From: Ascochyta rabiei
Lineage: Eukaryota > Ascomycota > Dothideomycetes > Pleosporales > Didymellaceae
Length of the DNA stretch: 64,000 nucleotides
Assembly: GCF_004011695.2 (NCBI RefSeq)
Contig: NC_082411.1
Location: 62,001-126,000 of the forward strand
Direction: 5' to 3'
The notes below the pieces were generated by a model. The model saw nothing but the letters and a program-made list of their open reading frames with translations, did no database searches and had not been told where the DNA came from. Shown here in pieces: positions 10,861-21,937 of this stretch (its first letter is position 1; every line of letters starts with the position of its first letter). A program made the position numbers and the translations under genes.

Positions 10861-13800
10861 AATAGGGTAGCCTTAACAGTACTCTTAGACTTAGGAGCAT
10901 AAGCAAGTTATATATCTAGAACAGTAATATAGTAAGCTAGACTTAGATTATATTACAAGGAGAACCCGTACTTACTCTAAGTAGCTAATAGAGAATTAAT
11001 GCTAGACAAACTACTCATTATGCTTAAAGTGATAGTAGTACCCCTACAGATACAGGGGCACTATAAGGAAATAAACCTAGACGTCTTTGCAAAGGCCACG
11101 CACAACATTATATTAGGACTTCCCTAGTTATAAAAGTATAACCTAAAGATAGACTAGGTATAAGAAAGGCTTTTGTTAGAAGGATATAAATGTGGCACTA
11201 ATGTATCTACGCCTACATAGCGCACGCAGCAGCTAGTAGATAAGAAGGAGATTAATAATGTCTCTTTAACACATAAGATACGCTAAGATAGAGCAGTTAA
11301 CTCTACAGATGCTAAACGCCCTACAGATTATAAAGTAAGAGTTAAGAAGGAAAGGAGTGCACCTTTTACTATCCCTAACGTGTACAGACAGTACACAGAG
11401 ATGTTTAGAGAAGAGCTTACAGCAAAAGCCCTGCCTAAGTATAAACCCTAGGATTATAAGATTAAGCTCTAGAAAGGAAAGATACTAACTTTTAGGCTAT
11501 TATACTAGTTATTAGAAAAGGAACTTAAAGTACTTTGCAAGTACATTAAGGAGAACCTTAAGAAGGGATTTATTAGAAGACTAGAATTACCTGCAGGGTA
11601 CCTAATTATGTTTGTTCCTAAGAAGGATAGTAAGCTACAACCTTATATTAACTTTAGGAAGCGTAATAAAATTACTATTAAAAACTGCTACCTGCTCCTA
11701 AACATTACAGAGTTGCAGGACTAGCTAGTAGGAGCTTAGTACTTTATAGTATTAGACCTATAAGGCGCGTACAACCTTATACGTATAAAGGAGGAAAAAG
11801 AATAGAAAATAGCATTTAGGACGCAATATAGACTCTATAAGTACCTAGGTATGCTGTTTAGCCTAACAAACGCACTAGCAACGTACTAGGAGTTAATTAA
11901 CAACGTCCTAAGAGCACACCTTAACAGAACGGTAGTAGCGTACCTAGACAATATCCTAGTGTACTTAAAGACACTAGAAGAGCACAAACAAAACGTTATA
12001 GAAGTACTAGAATGCCTAAGGTAGGCAGACCTATAACTTAAACCTAAGAAGTACAAATAGTATAAGGAGGAAGTTAAATTTATAGGGTACATTATAGGAC
12101 AACATAGAGTTAAGATTAGTCTAACAAAGGTAGAAGTAGTTAACACTTAGCAAACGCTAAAAACAGTTAAATAGATCTAGGAATTCTTAGGATTTGTTAG
12201 CTTTAACTAACGCTTTATTAAGGACTACTCTAAGATTGCAATTCTGCTAACAAAGCTCACGCGGAAGGATACACTATTTAAGTAGGGATAAGAACAGAAT
12301 AATGCGTTTAAGGCACTTACGTAAGCCTGTATTACACCTCCTATGTTAATTATATTTTATAGTAGTAAACTAATACGTATAGAGACTAATGCCTTAGATC
12401 TTATATTAGGCGCATGTATTATATAAGAAAAGGATAGACTATAGCACCCTATTACTTACTACTTATATAAGTTCTTAGGACCTAAAGAACGCTATAATAT
12501 GTATAACAAAGAATTACTTATAATTATATTAGCTCTAGAACATTAGCAACTATATATAGAAAGCTGCTTAGAACTTACTATCTATACTAACTATAAGAAC
12601 CTAGTATACTTTACTACTACTAAGGTCTTAAATTAACAATAAGTACGTTAGTCTAAGATACTTAGATAATATAAATTTAAAATATTGTATACGCTAGGCA
12701 AAGATAATAGTAGAGCTAACACGCTTAGTAGACAACACAACCTTACTAGAGAGAAGATAATAAACCAGTTTACAGTACTAGAAATTAATAATAATAGGTT
12801 ACTTAGACTATTATAGTAACTAAACAATATAATATAAATTAAAAATAAACAGCATATTATATTAGACGTACTAGAGAAACTTTAGGATAAAATTATAGCT
12901 AATTACTATAATAACCTGCTATACAGACACCCCAGAATTACATATATAATAGAACTTATTAAGTAATACTATAAGTTTAGCAATATAAAGGACAAGGTTT
13001 CTAAATATATTAAGAACTGTGTTAACTGTTAGTAAAATAAATATAGTACACATGTAAAATACAGAGAAATGTAGGTAATAGAGCTATTAACAGCGCTATA
13101 GATAAATATTACAATAGACTTAATTATACAGCTACCTATCTTAAGAGACCCTATAACTAGATATAACTATAACTTAATTTTTATTATAGTTAATAGATTT
13201 ACTAAGTATACTAAAATAATACTATTTTAATATAGCTATACTGCAGAGTAGCTTATATAAGTATTTCTAGATTAACATATAAGGTATTATAGTATACTAG
13301 AATTAATTATTAGTAATTAAGACAAACTCTTTACGTTAAATTATTAGACTACGCTCTTAGCAGCTATTAGTACCAAGAAGAAGCTCTTAACAGCCTATTA
13401 TCTGCAGACAGACAGATAGACTAAAAGAACAAAATAGACTATAGAAATATACCTACAGATATACAGCAACTAGCAGCAAAATAACTAGGTTTTGCTGTTA
13501 CCTATAGCACAAATTACATACAACAATAAATTATTAAAAGTAATAGGAGAATTACTGTTCTTTCTAAACCACAGGATGCACCTAAATCTCTTTACTAGAA
13601 GTCTAGACACGCTAATTTAGACTAAATTAGTAATGTCCTTAGTAGTAAGACTAAAAGAAGTGCATAAGAAAGTATTAGAAAATATTAGTAGGGCTTAAGA
13701 ATAAGCAATCTTATATATTAACTAGAAAAGAAAAACAGCACCTTAGCTAAAAGAGGGGGATAAAGTCTATCTCCTTATAAAAAACCTTCGCACATAAAGA

Positions 13801-14000
13801 CTAATAAAAAAACTAGACTATGTTAAAGTTAGACCCTTTTTTATTTTAAAGCAGATAAGCCTAGTTAACTACAGACTTAATCTGCTAAAGGATGTAAAGA
13901 TCTATCTAGTGTTCTATATATTGCTATTAGAACTAGCTAACTCTAGAACGCCTATCTAGAAGACCTTCTATTACTAAGCTAATAGTAAAGACTAATAGGA
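10861..14000 (+). pseudogene. Gypsy pol remnant: protease, RT, RNase H, integrase
   Basis: The protease active site reads DLGA at 10888-10899, where DSGA or DTGA is expected; one C-to-T explains it if the original was Ser. RT motifs are LDL-x-GAYNL near 11753 and a catalytic box reading YLDNILVY at 11941-11964, with the second Asp replaced by Asn. The integrase zinc domain runs from about 12930 to 13035 with HPRITY and a C-x2-C, and the core with NLIFII-type sequence is near 13160-13260. The catalytic changes are all transitions. The C-terminal end is unclear, and a chromodomain cannot be proved. Confidence 0.85.
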
Positions 14001-14137
14001 AGTTAAAAAGATAATATAACACTAAAAGGAAGGTAGCTAGGATTAATAACTAGTTAAGTAGTTAGGATACCCTAACTTAGAAAACATATAGAAACTAACT
14101 GCACACCTTATAAACTACTAGTAGTTATTAAAGTAAT

Positions 14138-14695
14138 TTAAAGAGACTAATTAGGCAGTGCTACGTTGCTCTCTTAGTACTCTAAGGGATGGCCTTTAAA
14201 GGCGCCCTAGGTACTAGGCAGTAACAAGAACTTATTAGGCGGATTAGTTAACTTAATAGTCCCTGCCTCTAACTGTTCCTGCTCTTCTATACCACGCCTC
14301 TCTACTGCAATAGCCTCCTTAGCATAATATTCTAATAAATCTATTTATTGTTATAACTGCTTCTTACGCGCATAAGCTACACGCAAGTCCTCTATAGCTT
14401 TTTCTAATATTTAAAGCGCTTTAGTTTGCGCTTTGTAACTCTCCTTTATACGCACACGCAATTTCTCTTTCTTAGATATTAGCTAGGTAAACTTAGATTA
14501 AGTTACCTTTATGTTATAATATTACCTAAGGCAAACGCACTTACTATACTTCCTAGATTAAACGTAAACCTTGCATATACAGTTATGCTTTATATAAGTT
14601 TTATATTTTTACACTTTAATCTCTCTAAAGAACTTAAAAAATTTGTATAGATAATAACAGCAAGCTAAACTTAAGATAGTTAGTTGTTTTAGCAT
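14138..14695 (-). pseudogene. Antisense RIP-masked reading frame in the Gypsy 3' region, 185 codons before the stop
   Basis: On the strand opposite to pol, an ATG at 14695 opens a frame of 186 codons including the TAA at 14138, interrupted by about a dozen TAG/TAA and no TGA. The readable protein is strongly basic in the first two thirds (KEKLRVRIKES, ARKKQL) and acidic near the end (IEEQEQLEAG), with helical, coiled-coil-like character. It lies wholly between the end of pol and the polypurine tract. Function unknown. Antisense accessory frames are known in some Gypsy lineages, but I cannot assign this one. Confidence 0.6.
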
Positions 14696-14767
14696 TGTCT
14701 AAACTGCCTACTAATTAAGGACAGGCCCTACGTTATATAAATAAGCTTAAGAGACTAAGCTAAGATA

Positions 14768-14779
14768 GAAGGGGGATAG
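14768..14779 (+). other. Polypurine tract of the Gypsy element
   Basis: AGAAGGGGGATA-type purine run directly upstream of the 3' LTR, the usual plus-strand primer site. A primer-binding site after the 5' LTR could not be identified because of decay. Confidence 0.75.
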
Positions 14780-15294
14780 TGTTATAATCTACAGAATACA
14801 GGAAGGATACAAGCCAATTACAGTGCATAGGGCACAGTAAGTACAACAAGTCATTAGGCTCAGCGTAAGCAAACATGACAGCGTTAACACTTAGCAAGAA
14901 GCTTAGAATTACGTAATATAATCAGGCTTAGCATGATTAGTATAATTAGTGATTAGTGTAATTAGTGATTAGTGTGATTAGTGATTAGTGTGATTAGAGA
15001 TCAGTGCAATTAGAGGATCCTCAACACTAATTAGCCTGTATTACTACTACTATTATTAAAGTATATAGTTATGTAGGAACACAACCCTTATAGTTTGTGT
15101 TTAACCTTATTAATTAAGTTTGTCTTTAGAATCTTAACCTACGCTTAAACTAGACAGTCTACTCTGTACTATTCAGTGCACCCTATCTTCACAAGCTTTG
15201 CTTAGTTGATAACCCCAACCGATCCACCAGTACTCATCCCCGAGAACCAATAGAATCAGTGCTTACGGTCTTTGACTAAAGTACGACTTCAACA
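14780..15294 (+). repeat. 3' LTR of the Gypsy element, with a less mutated 3' end
   Basis: Matches 8384-8897. By hand count the first about 410 bp differ at roughly ten sites, while the last about 105 bp differ at about 18 sites. All 18 are transitions, and in each the 3' copy has C or G where the 5' copy has T or A. The distal end of this LTR therefore escaped most of the RIP. Confidence 0.93.
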
Positions 15295-15299
15295 CTGTC
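15295..15299. repeat. Right 5-bp target site duplication of the Gypsy element
   Basis: CTGTC, identical to 8379-8383. Confidence 0.9.
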
Positions 15300-16200
15300 C
15301 TACAAATACTATGTTACAACTGCGCAAAAGGACATAATAAAGAAGATGCTGTTTTTTACGTACTGTTTATTAGTTTCCTATTAAGTACTAGCTGTAGTAG
15401 CCTTAGCAGTCCTGAGGCTTAGGTTTGTAGGTGTTTAAGTTGCATATTAGTTGCTATGTTATAGGTAAGAGTATTGCTTAATGCAAGAAGGTGGTTGTAT
15501 TTTAATCTTAAGCCCTAATAGCTTGCTGAGATTATCTGATATACCCTCCTAACAATCACGTACCTCTAATCCCTAATAGCCCTTTAAGCCCTTGCTAGTT
15601 AACACCCCTAATAATCACGTGCACCTAAACCCCAATGGCCCTCTAATCCCTCGCTAGTCAACCCTATACTTTTGCTCCACTACAATACTTTGCTCTACTA
15701 CACTAGTATTGCTATAACTAGAATACAAATCAAAGCTATTACAATAAAAGAGTAGCAATATAAAATAGACACCTACATAGCTAAAGTAGTTCTAAGAAAA
15801 TAAGCACCTATACAGCAAAATACTAGCTAGAACTAATAAACAACATAAAACTACTAAAAGACACTAAGAGACAGGTAGCTAGCGCTAATTACTAACTAAA
15901 ACTATGATATAGCTATAATAAGGCATATCTACATAATATACAGAAGGTAGATAATAATAGATATATCTAACGCTACATATAAAGATTACAATATCTTCTA
16001 CTTAGCTATAAAGAATATAGAGAAGTAAGGAAACTAATGCAAGATAGCTTGTAAGGACAAAGGCTAACAATAGCCCTGCTACTACACACAGACAAAGGAA
16101 TTGTAGCTACTCTAGCTTTTATTTTAGAGACTAAAGTAGGCATACGTAAGTGGTACCTACAACAAACAACAGACACCTAAAACCCTTTGTTTACTACTAA
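15300..16200. other. Repeat DNA, degraded, no identifiable element
   Basis: Continuation of the sequence into which the Gypsy element inserted. Its first 240 bp are only lightly mutated and the rest is AT-rich with stops in all frames. It contains a two-unit tandem repeat (separate entry). I could not recognise a transposase or other domain on either strand. Confidence 0.5.
15546..15664. repeat. Two 59-bp tandem units with unequal decay
   Basis: The units begin near 15546 and 15605 and share an AATCACGT core followed by CCTAATAG/CCCAATGG-type sequence. Most differences are transitions with the second unit keeping C and G, so the first unit is more decayed. Confidence 0.65.
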
Positions 16201-16205
16201 GAGCA

Positions 16206-16336
16206 TAGGCTCTTACTATAGGACTGTAAACACATATTTACTATCCCTTTATACAAACACACTTCTTAAATTACTAGAGTAGCTTAACTACTCCCGTCTT
16301 ATATAGTCTTAGACTCACACAGGACGTTAAACTAAT
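16206..16336 (+). repeat. 131-bp dispersed direct repeat, copy 1
   Basis: Shares about 130 bp with 21472-21601, including a long identical block around CTTATATAGTCTTAGACTCA. Both copies end in ACAGGACGTTAA and are followed by ATTAATCAAT-like sequence. Likely the end of one repeat family (solo LTR or element end). The two copies frame a 5.1-kb interval holding the cysteine-rich secreted protein gene. Confidence 0.7.
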
Positions 16337-16991
16337 TAATTATTAATTAATTGATTAGTCCTAGAACCTGTAAATGTCACCTGTTGTAGGGTACGCTACT
16401 TACTTTTAAGTAAAAGTTGTAAGGAAGTACATATCTTTTACTAGCCTTAACCTAGACTATTACAGTGTAGGTACTTAGGAAACATCTAAGTAAGCCTAAC
16501 AGCACTGTAGAAATTGTAGAGGCACTAAGCACAACGCTTTAAAATATTAGAGCAATATAGAAGAAAACCCTTAATCTAATTTAGGCACGTAGTACGCTAG
16601 ATAACTATTTAACAGTAAATAATGTATGTTGCTACAACATAAGTTAAGCGGAAAGAAATTTTATAGAGCTTAGTAATATAACCGGTTTGGTAATATATTA
16701 CGTTATAACTAGTTAAATCGACGTGCTTTTTCTTAAGAATGAATGTTGAATCTTCTTAAAGAGTAACGTATCACTTTTTAAACAATAAATGTTGAATTTA
16801 GTAGAAAAACGCATTGAGTTTGAAATGCACGGTGGCCTTGGTGTGTACTTGGTATCTTTAACACTTTGAAACACCCATTCTTGTCTTGGTCACAACTGTG
16901 TACTCAGTTCAACAAAGCTAGTCTAGAGTACCGCAGCCACAATCTACTCAACTATTAGCAAAGCCTTGTTGCCGCTCTTACTAACATACGG

Positions 16992-17264
16992 TTATACAGA
17001 GTTCTCGTCCTCAGCGCCTGCCGCAGAGCAAGTTGGACAGTCGCAATCAGAAGTGAGTCCCCGTTCTTTGCAGCAACCACGAAAGCCAGAGAGGCTTTCA
17101 GAGATAGAGCCAGCCTGACAGTCGTTCCCATTCTTAAAGTTTCCACTAAATCGAGTACAGCAAACTCGTGTAGCGTCGTTATCAGCTCCTCCTGATACGC
17201 ATTTACATGCGTGAGTGCTGACCATCAAGGTCGTAAGGACGATGGCAAGGGTTGCGAATTGCAT
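16992..17264 (-). CDS. Small secreted cysteine-rich protein, effector-like
   Basis: An intact single-exon gene of 90 residues. The first 19 residues are a clear secretion signal (MQFATLAIVLTTLMVSTHA) with a plausible cut after Ala19. The mature part of about 71 residues has ten cysteines at 20, 22, 35, 36, 49, 64, 65, 74, 76 and 79, including two CC pairs and a CDCPTC end, which suggests five disulfides. It lies about 350 bp from the RIP block and between two copies of a dispersed repeat, yet has no RIP stop. Layout and context are those of fungal candidate effectors or antimicrobial-type small proteins. I recognise no named family, and the role is inference. Confidence 0.8.
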   Translation of the reverse strand: MQFATLAIVLTTLMVSTHACKCVSGGADNDATRVCCTRFSGNFKNGNDCQAGSISESLSGFRGCCKERGLTSDCDCPTCSAAGAEDENSV

Positions 17265-18270
17265 GATCGCTTGAGTATTTTCTTAGGTGTGCTGAAAACT
17301 ACAACAAAAAATGTTGAAGGGTAGAGAGATGTCGCAGCGATAAATTGAAATAGCAAGAGACCGGAGCTTCTTAAACCTCCAGATATCCATTTAAGGAATA
17401 ACCACAGGGCAATGAAACCAGGGTCTACGTACTAGTACAACATTCCGATTAACGCATTCGGTTGTCATTAGATTTTCTGCACCTTCCTGAGCAAGAGTAA
17501 GCAACCGGAATGTGCTTTGGACCAACTCTTGCAACAATGTTCTCCTCTAATCTTGCTGCCGTGACATGTTGTAGCAGCAACACATAGAACTAGTGAGCAT
17601 GAGTGAACTATGTTGTGATCATTTCAGATTCATTCAATAAATCGCTAACATAGGCCTATATTTATTGTGTTGCAGTAATATTGCGTTCGTCAATACGCTG
17701 ATTCGATAGGGGCTTGGTCGAGAGAATCACCGTCAGCAATTTTAGGTTGGTGTTGCGGAGCTAAGGGGAGTCGGTGGACTGCGGACTGTTGAGGCAAGGA
17801 AAAGACTACTTAAGAAAGACCATTCATGCACGCGAGATGGCTGAAACTTCCGTGTGGCCGAAAGGTGTATGGTCTAGCTTAAAGGATTCGTGATGTCATA
17901 GACATCATGTAATCTAGCGCAACACAAATGTACACGCTGACGCACATTCCTGTACCCAACGGTATACAGCAAACAGTTTCCCGTCAGAAGCTACCACCAG
18001 TACCACATCACGGCCTAGGTTAGGCCGGCCTACCAACTTATTTAGCATAGATCATCGCCGACTTCAACGTGTTGCTCGAAAATCCCATGTATTGAGTACC
18101 ATAAGCTCATGGATCAGGCCGGCCTGTGGGACGTTAGCATAACCTACCCACAAATATCACGGTGTATTATTCAACGCGCAATAGCCAGCGAGGGCCTGCA
18201 AAAAGTTCAGGGCAAAGCGCAGACCAGAAATCAATAGGTCTTCAGCTAAACTTCGTCTAGCTTTCAGTGC
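17265..18270. other. Non-coding interval
   Basis: Upstream region of the secreted protein gene, of mixed composition. Two copies of the palindrome AGGCCGGCCT occur at 18022-18031 and 18116-18125. No gene model is supportable. Confidence 0.5.
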
Positions 18271-18498
18271 TGACTGGCAGGGCTTTGACTGGAATCAGCA
18301 GATCTTCAAGTCTAGGGACAAGAACAGCATTGCCCGTAGATCTGGCCACGATACTACCTGGGAATAGCGATTACTAGACAAAACATGGTCTTGCAATATG
18401 GTAGAAGAGGTCACTACTGGACGCAAGCCAGCTCGTATAGTATGGTCGTCGATATCCATAATCCGGGGGGTTGAGTCTGGTGTAGTCCTCTCGTAATC

Positions 18499-18845
18499 AT
18501 GACTTGCCATGAAGCAGCAGCACAGCGTGGGTATACAGCTCAAAGCTACATACAAACGTTGGAAGAAGGACTCAGGGACAGCTATAGGCCAGACGAGTGG
18601 TTTATGCACGACAACGCACGTATTGACGCTGCATATGCTTCTAGGGAGTGGCGGAGGTTGACGGTGTTGCAACAGTCAGCTGGCCATCGTATCCTCCCGA
18701 TCTCGACCGTATTGAACAACTCTGTCGGGCACTTGAACAGAAACTGTGTGACATCTACCCTGACTTTGACTATATGGGAGACTCTCAACACGAGTGGGAG
18801 GCATTTGAATTAGGGTTACATAAGGCATGGGCTGCTTCTACATAA
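18499..18845 (+). pseudogene. Tc1/mariner-type DDE transposase remnant, frameshifted
   Basis: Two overlapping plus frames together give the C-terminal half of a transposase. The first (18499-18660) has LRDSYRPDEWFMHDNARI, the block around the second catalytic Asp. The second (18648-18845) has VSWPSYPPDL followed by a decayed form of the NPIEHLW box, then a conserved tail ending at a TAG-type stop region. A frame change near 18655 and the missing N-terminal half make it dead. Unlike the left block it was broken by indels, not by TAG conversion. Confidence 0.8.
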
Positions 18846-19564
18846 TTCACTCATTCTTTACCTTATCAGGTCCATGCCACGATGCTCAAACGCTATTTCA
18901 GGTTGAGTGGAGTTATGATACTCCAAAGTTGAGGTCAAAAAAACGGAGGGGTAGCTTGTGAGTCTGTGTTTGGCTCACCGGTCAATTATCGCCTAGTATA
19001 TGATGCGATTATGTTACACGGATGAGCCACTCTTCAATACATTCATAGCCGATCGTGATCGGTGAGATCGCTATTCATGAAAATCTGGAATGGCCAAGCA
19101 AGGAGTCAACAAGATATTATGGTACAACATGTCAGTGGCTTGAGTAACCGTTCCGCTAGCGAAGTGGTAAGACACGGTGGCCTCTCTATATAATTCTGCT
19201 GTTACTTCTTTTCTAACACAGACTGACGACAAGTCTTCAAGCTTTCGTGTTAAATTCGTCTAAAAGTACATAACAGATCATCCATGCATATACCACTCCA
19301 CCCATCTCATTATAAGAACAACCTTTGCACTACTGTGCACCATATTGTCGCAGATCCTCGTCACCCAAAAGTCAGAGGCGTGGTGAGAACTGTTAAGCTG
19401 GACTCTACTGCCTGTGCTCTTCGAAGCTAAGGAAAACTTGACATTCAACAATCACACTACACAGGCTCGTAGTAGTGCGGTAAAAGCATTATCAGCACGA
19501 CCGGCATGGGCAGCTGTTGTAAACATTAGCGTACTTTCTCTATATCAGGCCGAAATCAGCCTCG
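18846..19564. other. Non-coding interval
   Basis: 3' flank of the transposase remnant and single-copy-looking sequence. No coding or RNA feature is supportable. Confidence 0.4.
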
Positions 19565-20537
19565 TCAATCTAAAAGTATGCTTTCAAGAAGCAGACCGGA
19601 GAGGTTGACTGTCCAAACTTCGAAGAGGAGGAGAAGAAACCAGTGGACGAGCTGCGGGTAACCGCATGCAATCGAGTTTACCAACTCTTTCGTGGGCTTG
19701 GATTTCACCCTCTCCAAGTACTTTAATGCCTCAACAGCCCACTGTATCCATTGGGCAAGAGGTTCGTTGCATCTAGTATGGCTGGTGATAGCCGGTCCAG
19801 TATCCGTAACCTAATCGACGAAGACTGCAACACAGTGCAGGCTGTCGGCTGAGCATTTCGGGGTAAGGCGATGATCGCTAAATGCTTCGTTAGAATGATC
19901 CTCGACCATGCTACAGATGCGACCCTGAGCTTCTTCGAATTTCGATATTGCAAAAACCTGGGGACCCAAGAAGGAAGCCTTGGGATTCTCTTCCATTAAT
20001 GACCGATGCCAGTGTGCGCGAGAAACCAAAGATGGCCGCCGCTTACTACTAGACCTTCCGGGCCACGTCGACAACCATTTCTCCACGAAGTCGCAATAGA
20101 TGTCTGCCACGGTCTTCGCTGGAGAACAATCGATGACCAAGGTGAATCCGAACACGGCCACTAATCTGAAAACGAGATCCTTTGGATTTGTGGCAGGGTA
20201 ATTTGAGAAGTTGTTGTATTTTTCACTCCAGTGCGGCAAAAGTAAACGTCCGTCTTTTCCGATCACTACGCTGCCCTTATTTCTACAAAGGATCTTATAT
20301 TCTTAAGCTTAGCTATGAACAAACACCTTGACTCACAAAATTTAACACGTGTAGATTTGGTCGCTAGAGTCGCGTCATCTCCGGCGGCTGAAGCGCTAGT
20401 TGCATCGTGTTGCGAGCCATAGACTTCGATCCATTCATTCATAACGCTGATTGCTGCCAGAGAAAGCGCTCTTGAGCCTGACAATGGCAAAGCCTCCTTG
20501 CTGAAAACGACCTCCTGCACGATCCATACTCTCGTCT
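19565..20537 (-). pseudogene. HET-domain (heterokaryon incompatibility) gene remnant
   Basis: Minus-strand exon from about 20537 opens with TRVWIVQE, the classic HET-domain block, after a TTAG acceptor-like end. An intron 20336-20266 (GTGAGT..GTAG, 71 nt) joins it in frame to a second exon with NPKDLVFRLVAVF and YCDFVEKWL, matching the PRDKvfgLLGL and vYtD regions of HET proteins. A TAG at 19811-19813 breaks the frame, which then continues in the same frame to TGA at 19565. The 5' part of the domain is missing and is replaced upstream by LTR-like DNA. HET genes mediate non-self recognition; this copy should be inactive. Confidence 0.72.
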
Positions 20538-20555
20538 AATACTAATCGTAGAACA

Positions 20556-20702
20556 GATGGCTTATGCGAGGTATTACGGCCACAGGGTCGATGTCGATTA
20601 ACACTGTCTTATTGCTTGCTGGTAACATAACAACTTGTCTTGATTGCTATGCTACATGCACTGTAACTGGTTTCATTCTTCCTGTGTTCTGCGGATCGTA
20701 GA
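20556..20702 (-). repeat. Diverged LTR fragment related to the Gypsy LTR
   Basis: Read on the minus strand, this segment contains CAGAACACAGGAAG and TTACAGTGCATG in the same order and spacing as the first part of the LTRs at 8384 and 14780, then weaker similarity. It lies where the 5' part of the HET gene should be. The match was made by eye and falls off to the left. Confidence 0.5.
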
Positions 20703-20959
20703 AATAGCGGTTGCGTTTATACGTAAGTTTTACACTTGGGAAACTTGAGAAGGCTTACGCTAAGTTCCGAACAGCAACACCACTTATGGTCGACACTATA
20801 CACCACTTCTGAGCTTGATACGACAAGCCATCATGGGTGGAGAGATCAGTGCATCTTTACCTCCATCTCCAGGGCTAGATCACCGAACACCAACTTTTCA
20901 CAGTTAGAGAAAGGTCGATTTCTATTAATTTTTTATCCTAATATTACAAACATGCCTTC

Positions 20960-21470
20960 CTAAAATCTATTTCTAGCGTCTGTTTTGTAGTGCAGGCGTT
21001 AGAACAGGCGCACTGGCTATTGTAAGCTGAACAGAGTGGTTATCTGGTCTTAGTTAAGATAAAATCTCTGTAATAGCCCGTGCGCTTAAAGATTTAGACT
21101 GGTTAAAGGCACAATAAACAGAGAACTCCTAGCTATAGCTGTTGCCTGCCTAGCAAGTGCTACACAGCTATTACTTTATTACAAATACCCCCTATTATAA
21201 CTAGCTATTCTAACCTCCTATACCTAGACAAAATTAACTAAGCAATAGCTTAAACACCCTAGTAGTCTATTACTAGCAATAGTAATAGACAAACAAACTC
21301 TTTACAACAAGAACAACAACAATAACAACAACAATAATACAAAGACTGTCTACTGCAATAGCAATAGCTAGCAATAGACAACAAATAACAAACGCTAGAA
21401 CTACCTACTTCTAGGATGGTTCTACACAACCCTAATTTAACAGGGCAACAGCTCTTCTTAACAACCTAGG
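20960..21470. other. Degraded repeat relic with CAA/TAA run
   Basis: AT-rich decayed DNA leading into repeat copy 2. Around 21306-21340 a CAA-rich run is broken by TAA, as if a polyglutamine-coding stretch had suffered C-to-T change. An imperfect inverted repeat lies at 21008-21024 and 21069-21085. No domain is recognised. Confidence 0.45.
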
Positions 21471-21471
21471 G

Positions 21472-21601
21472 CACAGGCCCTTACTATTAGACTACGAGCA
21501 CACATTTACTATCCCTTTAAACAAACACACTCCTTAAATTACTAGAGTAGCTTAACTGCTCTTGTCTTATATAGTCTTAGACTCACACAGGACGTTAACT
21601 T
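21472..21601 (+). repeat. 131-bp dispersed direct repeat, copy 2
   Basis: Second copy of the repeat at 16206-16336, in the same orientation, followed by several ATCA tandem units (about 21604-21638). Confidence 0.7.
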
Positions 21602-21937
21602 ATTAATCAATCAATTAATCAATCAATCAATCAATCCAGGGCTAGATTCTTCACACACTTTCGAATTCATGGCTCCACGGTTCGTGTGCACCGAGAACAT
21701 CACCAAAAGATTTGAAGATACCCGAGGATGGAACTAGACCATGTCAATTTCGACCGGCTTGGATGGTCAACATGAAGTCAATCGAGTACAAGTTTTAGGA
21801 GCTACTAACTGCCAAGAACACTCACACGATAGCTTTAAATGGTATTTTTTGAGTAAAAAGATGGTCTGTAACCCCAAACACGTTATGTACACAGTGTCAT
21901 CTGGAAAAGTGGCATACGGAAACTAAGCTACACGACC

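Larger units (their letters stand above)
8384..15294 (+). mobile_element. Complete but RIP-degraded Ty3/Gypsy LTR retrotransposon
   Basis: A 6.9-kb element with two LTRs of 514 and 515 bp, TG..CA ends, perfect 5-bp target duplications and a purine tract next to the 3' LTR. Plus-strand coding remnants follow the Gypsy order: gag with an intact zinc knuckle (9791-9832), protease, reverse transcriptase, RNase H, integrase with H-H-C-C finger. An antisense reading frame occupies the 3' non-pol region. Every coding frame is broken by TAG/TAA, so it is inactive. The flanks 8378 and 15300 were once contiguous, so it is nested in older repeat DNA. A short undecayed relative of its integrase occurs at 23.1 kb. 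Confidence 0.95.

Noticed and set aside
11886..12146. 86-codon minus-strand open frame
   Set aside because: It is the complement of the Gypsy reverse transcriptase region, with no start context or family.
15300..15345. A second zinc knuckle-like stretch (CYNC..GH)
   Set aside because: Spacing is one residue short and the last Cys is missing; a single weak motif in decayed DNA is not enough.
21741..21926. 61-codon plus-strand open frame
   Set aside because: No homology and no splice link to the membrane-protein remnant could be shown.
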